From contig JACKPA010000003.1 of assembly GCA_024233865.1 (NCBI GenBank), positions 62,001 through 126,000 of the forward strand: a stretch of DNA of 64,000 bases. Reading direction: 5' to 3'. The translations under genes were made by a program, and so were the position numbers. The DNA is from Leptospiraceae bacterium (GTDB lineage Bacteria > Spirochaetota > Leptospiria > Leptospirales > Leptospiraceae). The notes under the pieces were generated by a model, which saw nothing but the letters and a program-made list of their open reading frames with translations, was not told the origin of the DNA and ran no database searches. This document shows positions 7,755 through 16,388 of the stretch, in pieces. The number at the start of each line of letters is the position of its first letter. The stretch's first letter is position 1.

Positions 7755-8774
7755 TTACTCTGACTCAAACAGTTTATAATATATGGTTTCCGCAGTGTAT
7801 TCTAAGTTATCAATTACATCATCAATTGTTTTGACATTCAAGCCTGTTTCCGTAACTTCAATTTGTTCTGGAATAACAAGATAATCTGTACCAGTATTTT
7901 GTTTAAAAAGTAAAGCTTCTACTTGGGAAAAATGAATAAGCTCATTCTCCAAATAATTGAATTTTTTTAGCAGGCTTTTTGTGTGTTTATTATCTTTTTT
8001 CAGCATGATTAAGTTGTTGATTTCTTTAATTATATAGTCACTGTGTGTGCTAATTACAACTTTGAAACCTTCATTTACTAACCTTCCGAAAAATCGAGCA
8101 ATCTTTCTTTGATTATCCGGATGAAGATTTAATTCCGGTTCATCTATTATAATCACGTCGTTTTTTTGTGCTACATGTTTCAAATAAAAAGCTAAATTTG
8201 ATAAAGATTTAACCAATGAGCTAGATAAGTACATTTCCAAGTTTTTATTTTCTGCATTATCAGGTCGATAGCGTAAATCGCCATATTCGGAAACGGTTAT
8301 TTTTCCACCGATAATTTCTTCTAATTCTTCAGCAAGAAAAGCAAAGTAACTTTTGTTTTTGGACAAATTTAAAAGGTCCTCAGACATTGCCAAAGCGTCC
8401 GATATTGGTTTTTGGTAGCGGTACATACGTTCACGCACAAATTCCCGAACGGTATTGGATTTTAGAATGGCTTCTAAGACTTTACTTTTGATAATAGAGA
8501 GTTCCCTACTAAATAAATTAATAGCTTTTCTTTCCGCAGTAAAAAGAATAACTTTTTTTTGAAAAATAGAAAATAGGATAAAAGCATCTAAGTAAACATC
8601 CATAGTTTCATTCAAAATATCTACTTTATCTTCTGTCTTTTCAAAGCCTTGCCAAATGTCTTTAGATATTTCAATTTTCAAGTCGAAGCTATTGCTACCT
8701 TTTATAAAATTCTTTATGAATGTTTCTTCACCTGTGAAAATATTTTCATAGACACGTTCCATCAAGGATGACAA
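7755..8774 (-). CDS. AAA family ATPase (OLD/SMC-like), main part of a frame-shifted gene
   Basis: This 339-residue stretch contains the C-terminal ABC/SMC-type ATPase motifs: DVIIIDEPELNLHPDNQRKIARFF (Walker B with catalytic Glu, LHPD) and VISTHSDYIIKEI (switch His). It lacks Walker A, which is encoded just upstream in another frame at 8762-8932. TTG 8774 or ATG 8762 (MERVYENIF) could start it; the ATG overlaps the stop of the upstream fragment as TGATG. In the family, one chain carries both motifs, so either this is a frameshift mutant or the two halves are made by coupled translation. It is followed by a 74-residue gene. Confidence 0.7.
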   Translation of the reverse strand: MSSLMERVYENIFTGEETFIKNFIKGSNSFDLKIEISKDIWQGFEKTEDKVDILNETMDVYLDAFILFSIFQKKVILFTAERKAINLFSRELSIIKSKVLEAILKSNTVREFVRERMYRYQKPISDALAMSEDLLNLSKNKSYFAFLAEELEEIIGGKITVSEYGDLRYRPDNAENKNLEMYLSSSLVKSLSNLAFYLKHVAQKNDVIIIDEPELNLHPDNQRKIARFFGRLVNEGFKVVISTHSDYIIKEINNLIMLKKDNKHTKSLLKKFNYLENELIHFSQVEALLFKQNTGTDYLVIPEQIEVTETGLNVKTIDDVIDNLEYTAETIYYKLFESE

Positions 8775-8932
8775 CTCATAATTTCAATTTTAAAGCTTTT
8801 TAGCAAGCCGTAGATTGCATAAGTAATAAAGGTTTTACCTGTATTATTTTGTCCACAAAGCAAAATTAAATCTTTGCTTAAATCTATTTCTGCTTTGCCT
8901 ATAATTCCTAAATTCCGGATTTTAAATTTCAT
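8762..8932 (-). pseudogene. N-terminal Walker A fragment of the AAA ATPase
   Basis: A 56-codon frame starting at ATG 8932 encodes MKFKIRNLGIIGKAEIDL..., with Walker A GQNNTGKT at residues 27-34 and AIYGLLKSFKIEI. This is the first beta-strand/P-loop unit of a RecF/SMC-like ATPase. It ends at TGA 8764-8762, and the rest of the protein continues in another frame (needs a -1 shift). The stop overlaps the ATG of the downstream frame (TGATG). I read this as one gene broken by a single-base indel; a split gene kept alive by translational coupling is the alternative. Confidence 0.7.
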
Positions 8933-9168
8933 CAAGTTTCTTCAAAATAATCATTATCCATTCTATTTATTTCATAAATTCCCGCTTTCGATACACTTAA
9001 TAAGCAAAAAATGAATTTTATCGAGTATGCTGTCAACCTTGAAAATCAAATTAATCTGATAAAAAATAAAAAATGGTTGAATTTACTCGAAAAATATAAT
9101 TTTTAAACGACAAACAGCATTATCTATCATTTTTTGAAAAAATGGTAGAAGATTGGGAGACAGAAAGT

Positions 9169-10011
9169 ATGAATCCAAACCCTTACGTAAAGGATCGAAC
9201 TTTTGTAGTTACGGGAGCTGGTGGAGGAATCGGGCAAAAGATTGTAAGAATTTTGTTAGAGCAATCTGCCTTAGTTGTTGCTACGGATTTGAATCTAGAA
9301 TCGCTAAAAAATTTGCAAAATGACCTTCGAAAATATTCTCATAATCTTATTATTGCAAAGCATGATGTAACCGATTACAATTCATGGAGAGAAGTGCTGT
9401 CCGTAGCTACATCCCAGTCTATTTCCATATATGGACTTATCAATTCTGCTGGTTATTTAAAGCCGGTATATATTTCCGATGCAAAACCGGAAGATATTGT
9501 AAATCATTTGGACATTAACGCCAAAGGAGTTATGTATGGGAGTTCCTTATTTGCCAAATACTTAAAAAAACGGGAAAATGGTCATATTATAAATATAGCT
9601 TCTCTTGCCGGTGTATCGCCTATTCCCGGTATTGGTTTGTATTCGGCTTCTAAGTTTGCTGTTAGGGGATTTACGCTTGCACTTGCCGAAGAATTGCGAT
9701 CTTTTAATGTAAAGGTTAGTTGCGTATGTCCGGATGCCGTAGATACCGGAATGTTGGATTTACAATTGGATTATAAAGAAGCTGCCATAACATTTTCCGG
9801 AGGTCCACCTTTATCTCCTTATTACGTAGCTTCCGAAGTAGTTGATTTGATAGGGAAAGATACTCTTGAAATTTTGCTACCAGGGTGGAGGGGAATACTC
9901 GCAAAGATGAACAATTTTGTTCCAGATGTTGGTAAGTTTTTAATCAATCCTTTCCAAGATAGAGGCTTGAAAGCTCAAGAAAAAATTAAAAAGAAAAAAA
10001 CCATTAAATAA
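9169..10011 (+). CDS. Short-chain dehydrogenase/reductase (SDR)
   Basis: The protein has 280 residues from ATG 9169, chosen because GGGAG lies 9 bp upstream; a start at 9142 would add 9 residues. Classical SDR motifs are TGAGGGIG (residues 15-22, NAD(P) binding), NSAG, and the catalytic YSASK (Tyr158, Lys162) after a serine in NIASLAG. An aspartate after beta-2 (ATDLN) suggests NAD(H) preference. It is a cytoplasmic NAD(P)-dependent oxidoreductase; substrate unknown. The C-terminal tail is lysine-rich. It is monocistronic: a strong terminator follows. Confidence 0.88.
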   Translation: MNPNPYVKDRTFVVTGAGGGIGQKIVRILLEQSALVVATDLNLESLKNLQNDLRKYSHNLIIAKHDVTDYNSWREVLSVATSQSISIYGLINSAGYLKPVYISDAKPEDIVNHLDINAKGVMYGSSLFAKYLKKRENGHIINIASLAGVSPIPGIGLYSASKFAVRGFTLALAEELRSFNVKVSCVCPDAVDTGMLDLQLDYKEAAITFSGGPPLSPYYVASEVVDLIGKDTLEILLPGWRGILAKMNNFVPDVGKFLINPFQDRGLKAQEKIKKKKTIK

Positions 10012-10017
10012 AAAAGA

Positions 10018-10043
10018 AAAGCGAAACAATTTTGTTTCGCTTT
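10018..10043 (+). terminator. Rho-independent-type terminator after the SDR gene
   Basis: AAAGCGAAACA (10018-10028) and TGTTTCGCTTT (10033-10043) form a perfect 11-bp stem with a 4-base loop, 7 bp after the SDR stop codon. The 3' arm ends in TTT and the 5' flank is A-rich, so it could act in both directions. Confidence 0.8.
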
Positions 10044-10585
10044 AGAAACTTCAGAAACCACTCACACAATAAACCATAGTATAGATAGAAATATCATCCA
10101 AATCATTTTTGAATCCTCCAGTTTTCTATACTCTTTGAACCAAATTATTTTTGTAGTTTTAGAGAGCAAGCATTTTTATACAGTGTATTTTATGTACCTT
10201 TTAATTTTTCAATTCCCTCTAAATCCGAATTGCTAATATCCAAGCTCAATTTGGTGTAAACTAGGAATTTTTTAGTAGTCCAGGCTAGATTTGCCTGAAT
10301 ATAACTATGGTTCAACGAACCCACTTTCTCACCTTCTTGAGTATTTATTTCTTCTAAAGCTAACATGATTATAGAAATTTAGATTATTTAAAAAATCGTC
10401 AATTAAATAAAACCGTACTATTATTACTCTGCTTTTAGTATCTTTGATTTATCTGAATTTTTATATACCTTTTACAAGCTAAAGTTATCTCCGGCAGATA
10501 CAGTTTTTAAAAAGCACGAATTTTTTACTTTCAATTTTAGCAAATGTTAAAATTCTATAATTAGAGGGAGTAGATTAGTTAATTC
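10044..10585. other. Gene-poor stretch before ileS
   Basis: Apart from a 58-codon Uma2-like fragment on the minus strand (10190-10366), I see no gene. A TATAAT at 10556-10561 is a possible -10 box for ileS, without a convincing -35. I see no T-box specifier structure, as is usual outside Gram-positive bacteria. Confidence 0.4.
10190..10366 (-). pseudogene. Truncated Uma2-family remnant
   Basis: A 58-codon frame from ATG 10366 encodes MLALEEINTQEGEKVG then SLNHSYIQANLAWTTKKF and KLSLDISNSDLEGIEKL. This resembles the N-terminus of one Uma2 (DUF820) subfamily, where 'NHxxIQxxLxxxLK...ELSLDIS' precedes the nuclease core. The core with the D...ExK residues is absent and no continuation is found in other frames, so it is probably a deletion remnant. 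It is distinct from the three Uma2 genes at 30.5-34 kb. The family match is from memory of the pattern and is moderate. Confidence 0.4.
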
Positions 10586-13330
10586 ATGAAAAAAGAACAA
10601 AGAGAGAATCCGTATTCAAATACGGTTATTTTGCCTAAAACCCAATTTTCGATGAAAGCAGACCTAGCAAAAAGGGAAAAAGGGCAAATTCAGAAATGGC
10701 AAGAAATGAATCTTTTAAAAAAAATGCAAGATTTTAGGCATGATGCCAAGCCGTTTTTATTGCATGACGGTCCACCCTATGCCAATGGAAATTTTCATGT
10801 TGGTCACGCCCTAAACAAAATACTAAAAGACATAATCGTAAAATCCAAGCATTTAGTCGGATATTGGATCGACATGGTTCCGGGTTGGGATTGTCATGGA
10901 TTGCCTATTGAAGTCCAAATACTAAAAAAGCTAGGAAAAGATGCTCAAAAAACGAGTTCTTCCGATATGAGGCAGCAGTGCCGAGAATATGCTTCAACTT
11001 ATGTGGAAAAGCAAGGCGAAGACCTGGATCGTTTCTTATGTGTATGGGATCACAATCGTAAATACCTCACCATGAGCAAAGAATATGAAGCCAAAATAGT
11101 GGAAACTTTTGGTGAATTGTACAAAGAAGGCTATGTTTACAAAGGAAAACGTCCTGTTTATTGGTGTATTTATTTGGGAACAGCCCATGCAGAAGCCGAA
11201 ATCGAGTATGCAAACCACGTTTCACCCTCCATATACGTGAAATTTAAAGTACAAGGTCGTGATAATCTTTCTTGTTTGATTTGGACAACTACTCCCTGGA
11301 CGCTGCCTGCCAATTTGGCAATTAGTTTTAATAAAGATTTTGAATATTCCATATATCAAACGGAAGGTCATGAAAATTTAATTCTGGCAGACGGATTAAA
11401 AGAGGCAGTTGAAAAAGATGCCGGAATCATATTAAACAAAATTTCTTCGATCTCCACAGACGAAATCTCACAATTAAAATTTCAACACCCGTTTATAGAT
11501 AGGCTTTCCATTCCTCTTTTTGGAAACCATGTTACGCTAGACGCTGGAACAGGTTGTGTCCATACGGCTCCCGGTCATGGACAAGATGACTACAAAATAG
11601 GTTTGGAAGCAAATCTCCCTTTGCTTAGTCCGGTAGATGATAGGGGAAGATTTACGGACGAATTTCCTCTTATGGAAGGTGTTCAAGTTTTTGAAGCAAA
11701 TCCCAAAATTGTGGAACTTTTAAAAGAAAAAAATGCCTTACTTTATGTCAGCGAAATTGAACACTCCTATCCTCACAGTTGGAGGAGCAAAAAACCTTTG
11801 ATTTTTAGGGCGACTCCTCAATGGTTTTTTAGCATTGATGCCAACAATCTCAGGAATAAAGCCTTAGAATCAGTCAAAAATGTGAATTGGCTCCCTGAAT
11901 GGGGTATGGCTCGGATTTATTCGATGCTAAGCAATCGTCCGGATTGGTGCTTATCACGCCAAAGAAATTGGGGAGTTCCGATTCCTTCTTTTAAATGTAG
12001 TGATTGTGGAGAAGCTCTTATTTCAAAAGATACGATCAACCACTTTGTTGAGATAGTGAAGAAAGAAGGGATTGAAGTCTGGTATACCCATAACGCAAGC
12101 CAATTGTTGCCTTCCGGTACCAAGTGTAATCATTGTGGCTCTGGCAACCTTGTCCAAGAAAACGATATATTGGATGTATGGTTTGATTCCGGAGTTTCAA
12201 ACTTTGTAGTACTGGATTATGATAAACAAGGAACTCCTCCGGCTGATTTGTATCTGGAAGGAAGTGACCAACACAGAGGTTGGTTTCAATCTTCTCTTTG
12301 GCCCTCTGTTGCACTTCGCAACATTCCACCCTACAAAACGGTTTTAACCCATGGTTATGTTCTGGATGAGAAAGGAAGAGCCATGTCAAAATCTTTGGGA
12401 AATGTGATCAATCCTACAACCGACATAATCAACGTCTATGGAGCTGATATTTTAAGGTTGTGGGTCAGCTCCCAAGATTTTAAAGAAGACGTAAAGGTTG
12501 GTAAGGATAGTATAAAGGTTATTGGGGAGCAGTATCGAAAAATTAGAAATACATTCCGTTATTTACTTGGTAATTTAGCCGGTCATGATAAATCTCAAAA
12601 TGTACCTAAGCAGGACATGCGCGAGATAGACTTGTACTATTTGTCCTTGCTCAGCCAGCTGACAGATGAGATTAAAAGTAGCTATGAAAACTATCAGTTT
12701 CACTTTATCTACCAAAAAGTTTTGAATTTTTGTATCGTAAACCTTTCCCAAGACTATTTTGAAATTATTCGAGATCGAATGTATTGTGATAGAAAAGACT
12801 CTGTTTCCAGAAGGTCATCCTGCACTGCTCTTTCCATAATTTTGGAAGCTTTGTGTATTTATTTGTCTCCTATTTTGAGTTTTACGTCAGAGGAAGTATG
12901 GGAAAATTACGGAAAAAAGACCTCCGTTTTTATGAATACCTTTCCGGATTTGAGCGAATATAAAAATGAGTCTTTGGAAGCAAAATACAATCAATTGTTT
13001 AAAACAAAAGAATTAGCACAAAAAGCACTTGAAATTGCACGCCAAGGCAATAAAATAGGAAAGTCGCTGGAAGCAAAACTTTATCTTAATTCTAACAACA
13101 ATGATTTGCAGAAAAACTTTTCAAATGAAGATTTGGAATTTTGGTTTGTTGTATCTCAAGTGGAATTTGGACAACCGGAAGGAGAAGTTTTTTCCATGGT
13201 AGAAGAAGATTCCGTAAAAATATATGTCGCAAAACCAAACGAAACGGAATGTCCAAGGTGCTGGCGGCATACCAGAGATATTCAAAAAGAAGGAGATTTA
13301 TGTGAAAGGTGCAAGTCGGCTATAAATTGA
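10586..13330 (+). CDS. ileS: Isoleucyl-tRNA synthetase
   Basis: This 914-residue class I synthetase charges tRNA-Ile with isoleucine in the cytoplasm. The catalytic-site motifs are PPYANGNFHVGH (HVGH at 71-74) and AMSKS (599-603). The editing (CP1) domain lies between, with WTTTPWTLPANLA. The C-terminal zinc-binding CPRCWRHTRD...CERC identifies the bacterial type, and the length is normal for it. An AGAGGGAG lies 17 bp upstream of the ATG, which is a rather long spacing. The downstream PrsW-like gene begins 34 bp later and is probably in the same transcript. Confidence 0.97.
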   Translation: MKKEQRENPYSNTVILPKTQFSMKADLAKREKGQIQKWQEMNLLKKMQDFRHDAKPFLLHDGPPYANGNFHVGHALNKILKDIIVKSKHLVGYWIDMVPGWDCHGLPIEVQILKKLGKDAQKTSSSDMRQQCREYASTYVEKQGEDLDRFLCVWDHNRKYLTMSKEYEAKIVETFGELYKEGYVYKGKRPVYWCIYLGTAHAEAEIEYANHVSPSIYVKFKVQGRDNLSCLIWTTTPWTLPANLAISFNKDFEYSIYQTEGHENLILADGLKEAVEKDAGIILNKISSISTDEISQLKFQHPFIDRLSIPLFGNHVTLDAGTGCVHTAPGHGQDDYKIGLEANLPLLSPVDDRGRFTDEFPLMEGVQVFEANPKIVELLKEKNALLYVSEIEHSYPHSWRSKKPLIFRATPQWFFSIDANNLRNKALESVKNVNWLPEWGMARIYSMLSNRPDWCLSRQRNWGVPIPSFKCSDCGEALISKDTINHFVEIVKKEGIEVWYTHNASQLLPSGTKCNHCGSGNLVQENDILDVWFDSGVSNFVVLDYDKQGTPPADLYLEGSDQHRGWFQSSLWPSVALRNIPPYKTVLTHGYVLDEKGRAMSKSLGNVINPTTDIINVYGADILRLWVSSQDFKEDVKVGKDSIKVIGEQYRKIRNTFRYLLGNLAGHDKSQNVPKQDMREIDLYYLSLLSQLTDEIKSSYENYQFHFIYQKVLNFCIVNLSQDYFEIIRDRMYCDRKDSVSRRSSCTALSIILEALCIYLSPILSFTSEEVWENYGKKTSVFMNTFPDLSEYKNESLEAKYNQLFKTKELAQKALEIARQGNKIGKSLEAKLYLNSNNNDLQKNFSNEDLEFWFVVSQVEFGQPEGEVFSMVEEDSVKIYVAKPNETECPRCWRHTRDIQKEGDLCERCKSAIN

Positions 13331-13364
13331 TATTTGAAAAATTTGAAATAAGCGAAATAGATTA

Positions 13365-14762
13365 ATGGATTATTATTTTTCATTGGTAGTGACTGTAATC
13401 AGTCTGGTTATTTTACTAGGGTATTTTGCATTTTACCAGAATTTATTACACCCTCAAAAAGATTATAGGTATAGCACAATTGCTTTCTTTTTTGGTTTGG
13501 CTTCTGCCGGACTTGCTTTGTTTATACAGATTGTGCTAAATACCTATTTGCAAACCGAAAATAAATTTTTTCTTGCTTTCTTTTATTCTTCTTTTACGGA
13601 AGAATTGGCAAGGTTAATATTTATATTCATATTTATAAAATATATCAAATTGGAGACTTCCGTTTATGACGGCATATATTATGGAATTGTGTTGGGCGGC
13701 TCTTTTGGGTTTATAGAATCTTCTTTGTATTCTTTTGATCTTCCTTTTTGGCCCTTGATGCTTAGGACAATTACAGCTATGCCTTTGCATCTATTAAACG
13801 GTGGGATCATAGGTTACTTCTTAATGATCTACGTTTTAAGCAATCCCCAAAACCTCCCCGTAATTAAAATACTGCAGGGTTGGTTTTTGTGCTATTTTTT
13901 GCACGGCTTGTACAACTATTTTGTCTTTTCCGGTGGAAATGTATTGATTATTATTCCGGCCATTTTGGTTTTTATCTTTTTCTTTTTGGAATTTGTAATT
14001 GCCAGATCAGCTGCCTTTTTCCCGCAAATCGTTTATGAAAGTTTAAATTTACATCTGGACGATTATGAGTTGATTCGAAAGTATATTCGTCATGACCAAT
14101 GGCTTAGATATGAGCAGGATAGCGAAGCATTAAAAAAGGTTACCTTATTCCAAAAGGTTCAAACCAAAAAGTTAGTCGCAACGGGTATTTTTTTAACCAT
14201 ATATTTAATTTTTACTTTAATTTACTTCAAGTTTCCAGTTGTAATTGAGCTTTATTTGTCTGGCATACAAACATCGGAGTTTGTAAGTATATTTGTATTT
14301 TACCCTCTTTTTATTTCTTTAAACATCATATTGGGTGGAGTTTTAAATCCAGAATATTTAGACAGAAAGGTAATTAAAATTCCGATGGTTACGTTTGTGT
14401 TTGCTCGCACTGCTTCTTATTTGGAAGATGCGGTTACGTATTATATCACTCGTGCCGGCTTCTATGCTCCTTTTTTACAACCGGAAAATTTTACAGGGAA
14501 AATTAATTTTGAGTTTATGCTTGCCAAAAAACAATTTTCCAAAATATCAGGGAAGGTGATATGGCAGAATTCGAGAGAGCCTAATGAAGAAGAAGGAGAC
14601 GGAGGAGTTTTTTCCGGAGCCTTGATTGCCTTCGATGACATTCCACACCAATTGATATGGTACTGGAAATGGTGTAAATTTAAGCATTTTAATAGTAATA
14701 TTATAAAAAATATCAAACAAAAATTCAATCCATCACCAAATGATGATTGGGATGATGACTAG
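13365..14762 (+). CDS. PrsW-like membrane protease with C-terminal extension
   Basis: The protein has 465 residues, with about eight transmembrane segments in the first 330. PrsW-type motifs are SFTEELARL (Glu79-Glu80), GGSFGFIESSLY (Glu118), MPLHLLNGGIIGY and LHGLYNYFVF, giving the Glu/His set expected of M82 metalloproteases. Unlike the 250-residue homologue at 6708-7460, it has a cytoplasmic insertion (about 215-270) and a soluble C-terminal tail rich in acidic residues (ends NDDWDDD). Substrate unknown. It follows ileS by 34 bp and precedes a broken cyclase gene. Confidence 0.65.
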   Translation: MDYYFSLVVTVISLVILLGYFAFYQNLLHPQKDYRYSTIAFFFGLASAGLALFIQIVLNTYLQTENKFFLAFFYSSFTEELARLIFIFIFIKYIKLETSVYDGIYYGIVLGGSFGFIESSLYSFDLPFWPLMLRTITAMPLHLLNGGIIGYFLMIYVLSNPQNLPVIKILQGWFLCYFLHGLYNYFVFSGGNVLIIIPAILVFIFFFLEFVIARSAAFFPQIVYESLNLHLDDYELIRKYIRHDQWLRYEQDSEALKKVTLFQKVQTKKLVATGIFLTIYLIFTLIYFKFPVVIELYLSGIQTSEFVSIFVFYPLFISLNIILGGVLNPEYLDRKVIKIPMVTFVFARTASYLEDAVTYYITRAGFYAPFLQPENFTGKINFEFMLAKKQFSKISGKVIWQNSREPNEEEGDGGVFSGALIAFDDIPHQLIWYWKWCKFKHFNSNIIKNIKQKFNPSPNDDWDDD

Positions 14763-14765
14763 GAA

Positions 14766-15459
14766 ATGATTCTTACTAATTTTTTTCTTTGCTTGGAACT
14801 GCCAAAGATATAATAATCAAAAGCAACCAAAGGCATTAAAAGGCATTATTCACCTTGAAGATTGGGATTTTAAAAAAAATGGTACGGTGAAACTTGATGG
14901 AGAATGGACTTTTTTTTTGGCAAGAGTTTTGCGGAATCAATAATGAATGTAGCGATGAAAACTTCATTAATGTTCCTAGCTTATGGAACAATCAAATGAT
15001 TAATGCTATCAAAATTCCCAGCGATGGTTTTGGAACATACAGATTAAAAATCTTAATAAAAAAATCAGATGAATTATTTGGATTAAAAATCCTTAATGTT
15101 ATTTATAATCGGATTGGTGATTGGAGAATTCATTTAAAAATATTCAATCACCTCAAAAGTATTTGTATCGAAATTTGGATAAAGTTATAGTAAAAGGAAA
15201 AAAAGAACCAGTAGTTGTATATGAAATATTAAATGGAAATTCTCAAAGGATTATAGACTTAAAATTGAGTACCAAACAAAATTTTGAGTTAGGAATTAGC
15301 CTATACCAAGAAAAACAATTTTCTGAAGCCATAAAGTTTTTTGAAAAAGTTTTGGAAAAAGACCCAAAAGACAAAGCGGCTATTCTTTATCATCAAAGTT
15401 CTCACCATTTTTTGAAATACGGTGTTCCACCGGACTGGAGAGGAGTAAAGACAGAATAA
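14766..15459 (+). pseudogene. Internally deleted 7TMR-DISM/adenylate cyclase gene
   Basis: The 5' part encodes the start of a sensor like the one at 22614-25874: DWDFKKNGTVKLDGEW ... VPSLWNNQ ... GFGTYRLKI. The 3' part (about 15115 onward) encodes the very end of a class III cyclase, LDKVIVKGKKEPVVVYEIL, plus a TPR-like tail (FSEAIKFFEKVLEKDPKDKAA). Everything between, including the 7TM region and catalytic domain, is missing. The 5' part also changes frame at two poly-T runs (near 14781 and 14910). I infer a large deletion of about 2 kb or more plus indels. Two sub-frames (14894-15190 and 15121-15459) remain open but should not give a working protein. Confidence 0.75.
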
Positions 15460-15512
15460 GTACTATTATGGGTGGAAACCAAAATGAGTTGAAGTTTTAT
15501 GAAAAGATTCTA

Positions 15513-15540
15513 CTAGCGAAGGATTTTAACCCCTCGTTAG
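15513..15540. repeat. Diverged copy of the CTAGCGAGG palindrome
   Basis: CTAGCGAAGGATTTT then AACCCCTCGTTAG is an imperfect palindrome whose arms match the 5832-5879 element with a few substitutions. It lies 54 bp after the cyclase pseudogene and just before the convergent gene at 15562. Confidence 0.6.
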
Positions 15541-15561
15541 CAATTATTGGTTGGGGGTGTT

Positions 15562-15942
15562 TTACAAACCTTTTTCTGAATCATTTTCCTTAATAAGTTC
15601 TTCTTCATCTATCCAAACCATAGGTGAGAATGTTATCTCAAACCATTCCAAAAACATTTGGTAGGTTCTTTTTTCAGGCCATATCTTTGGTTCGGTATAC
15701 ATACTATTGAGAAGCTGTGTGAAATAAGAGTCAAAGTTTTTCTTCAAAAAGTCTTCCATCTCTTCTTTGGCTTCAAAGTCAGGTAAGAGAAAAACATCAA
15801 TAAATTCTTCCTTTTCTTGCTCATCCATTTGCTCATCGGGGGATATTTGGGCGTCCCAATCCCAAAATGGTTGTTTAGGTTTGACCGTTATAGCACTGTA
15901 ATAGGTCAGATCAAACTCAATCATTTTTGGTTCTTTGCTCAT
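15562..15942 (-). CDS. Small acidic hypothetical protein
   Basis: The protein has 126 residues from ATG 15942, chosen because AAAGGAAAA lies just upstream; ATG 15978 would add 12. It is strongly acidic (EQMDEQEKEEFIDV, EEELIKENDSEK) and rich in Trp/Phe (FWDWDAQ). There is no signal peptide, transmembrane segment or known motif. Both neighbours are unrelated and a repeat lies at its 3' end. Function unknown. Confidence 0.6.
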   Translation of the reverse strand: MSKEPKMIEFDLTYYSAITVKPKQPFWDWDAQISPDEQMDEQEKEEFIDVFLLPDFEAKEEMEDFLKKNFDSYFTQLLNSMYTEPKIWPEKRTYQMFLEWFEITFSPMVWIDEEELIKENDSEKGL

Positions 15943-16095
15943 AAATTTTCCTTTGTAAGTAGGTGAAAACACACCCATAATATTTTTAATAGATAAGGAT
16001 TATAAATCAATCCTTTGGAAGGTCTACAAGAAGGATGGAAAATTTCAATACCTTTTTTCAGTTACCTATCTATTTTCTTATCTGAAATTTAAAAT

Positions 16096-16200
16096 AACGT
16101 GAGTTCTATGTAAACCTTTGACTTCTCTTAGGGAGTGACTTAAATCTCTCGTTAGGAGAAGCCACAACTTTAATGTTTTCCATTACGTCGAACTCACGTT
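16096..16200. mobile_element. MITE-like element with terminal inverted repeats
   Basis: AACGTGAGTTCTATGTAA at 16096 and its near-perfect reverse complement ending at 16200 (reading inward AACGTGAGTTCGACGTAA; 16 of 18 match) bound a 105-bp segment with no coding capacity. Inside is an imperfect 40-bp palindrome (16122-16161) related to the CTAGCGAGG family. A solo end, ATCGAACTCACGTT, recurs near 56458-56471. The size, terminal repeats and lack of a gene fit a miniature inverted-repeat element; no target-site duplication is obvious. Confidence 0.6.
16122..16161. repeat. Degenerate palindrome within the MITE-like element
   Basis: The left arm CTTCTCTTAGGGAGTGACTT and the reverse complement of the right arm (CTTCTCCTAACGAGAGATTT) agree at 15 of 20 positions. 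The right arm's CTCTCGTTAGGAG resembles CCTCGCTAGGAG of the 48-bp palindrome in the glycosyltransferase gene. Confidence 0.5.
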
Positions 16201-16349
16201 TGTTTATCCTGCTAATAAGATCCCGTATAAATCACTTTTCGTAATTTTTCATTTTTTATCCATTTTATAGTCCAGATTTATCAGTTCGGTCGACCATACT
16301 TTTCAAAAATGCTAAACTTTGATTAAATTCACTCAAAGTGAGGATAGAA

Positions 16350-16388
16350 ATGAATAAAAATAAAACAGTGATAAGGAGGAAAATATGA
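16350..16388 (+). CDS. Possible 12-codon leader ORF upstream of the RND gene
   Basis: ATG 16350 is preceded by GAGGATAG and encodes MNKNKTVIRRKI. Its TGA overlaps the ATG of the efflux gene (ATATGA), and the efflux gene's own AAGGAGG lies inside it. The geometry would allow translational coupling or attenuation. It may also be chance; no terminator/antiterminator pair is visible. Confidence 0.25.
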   Translation: MNKNKTVIRRKI

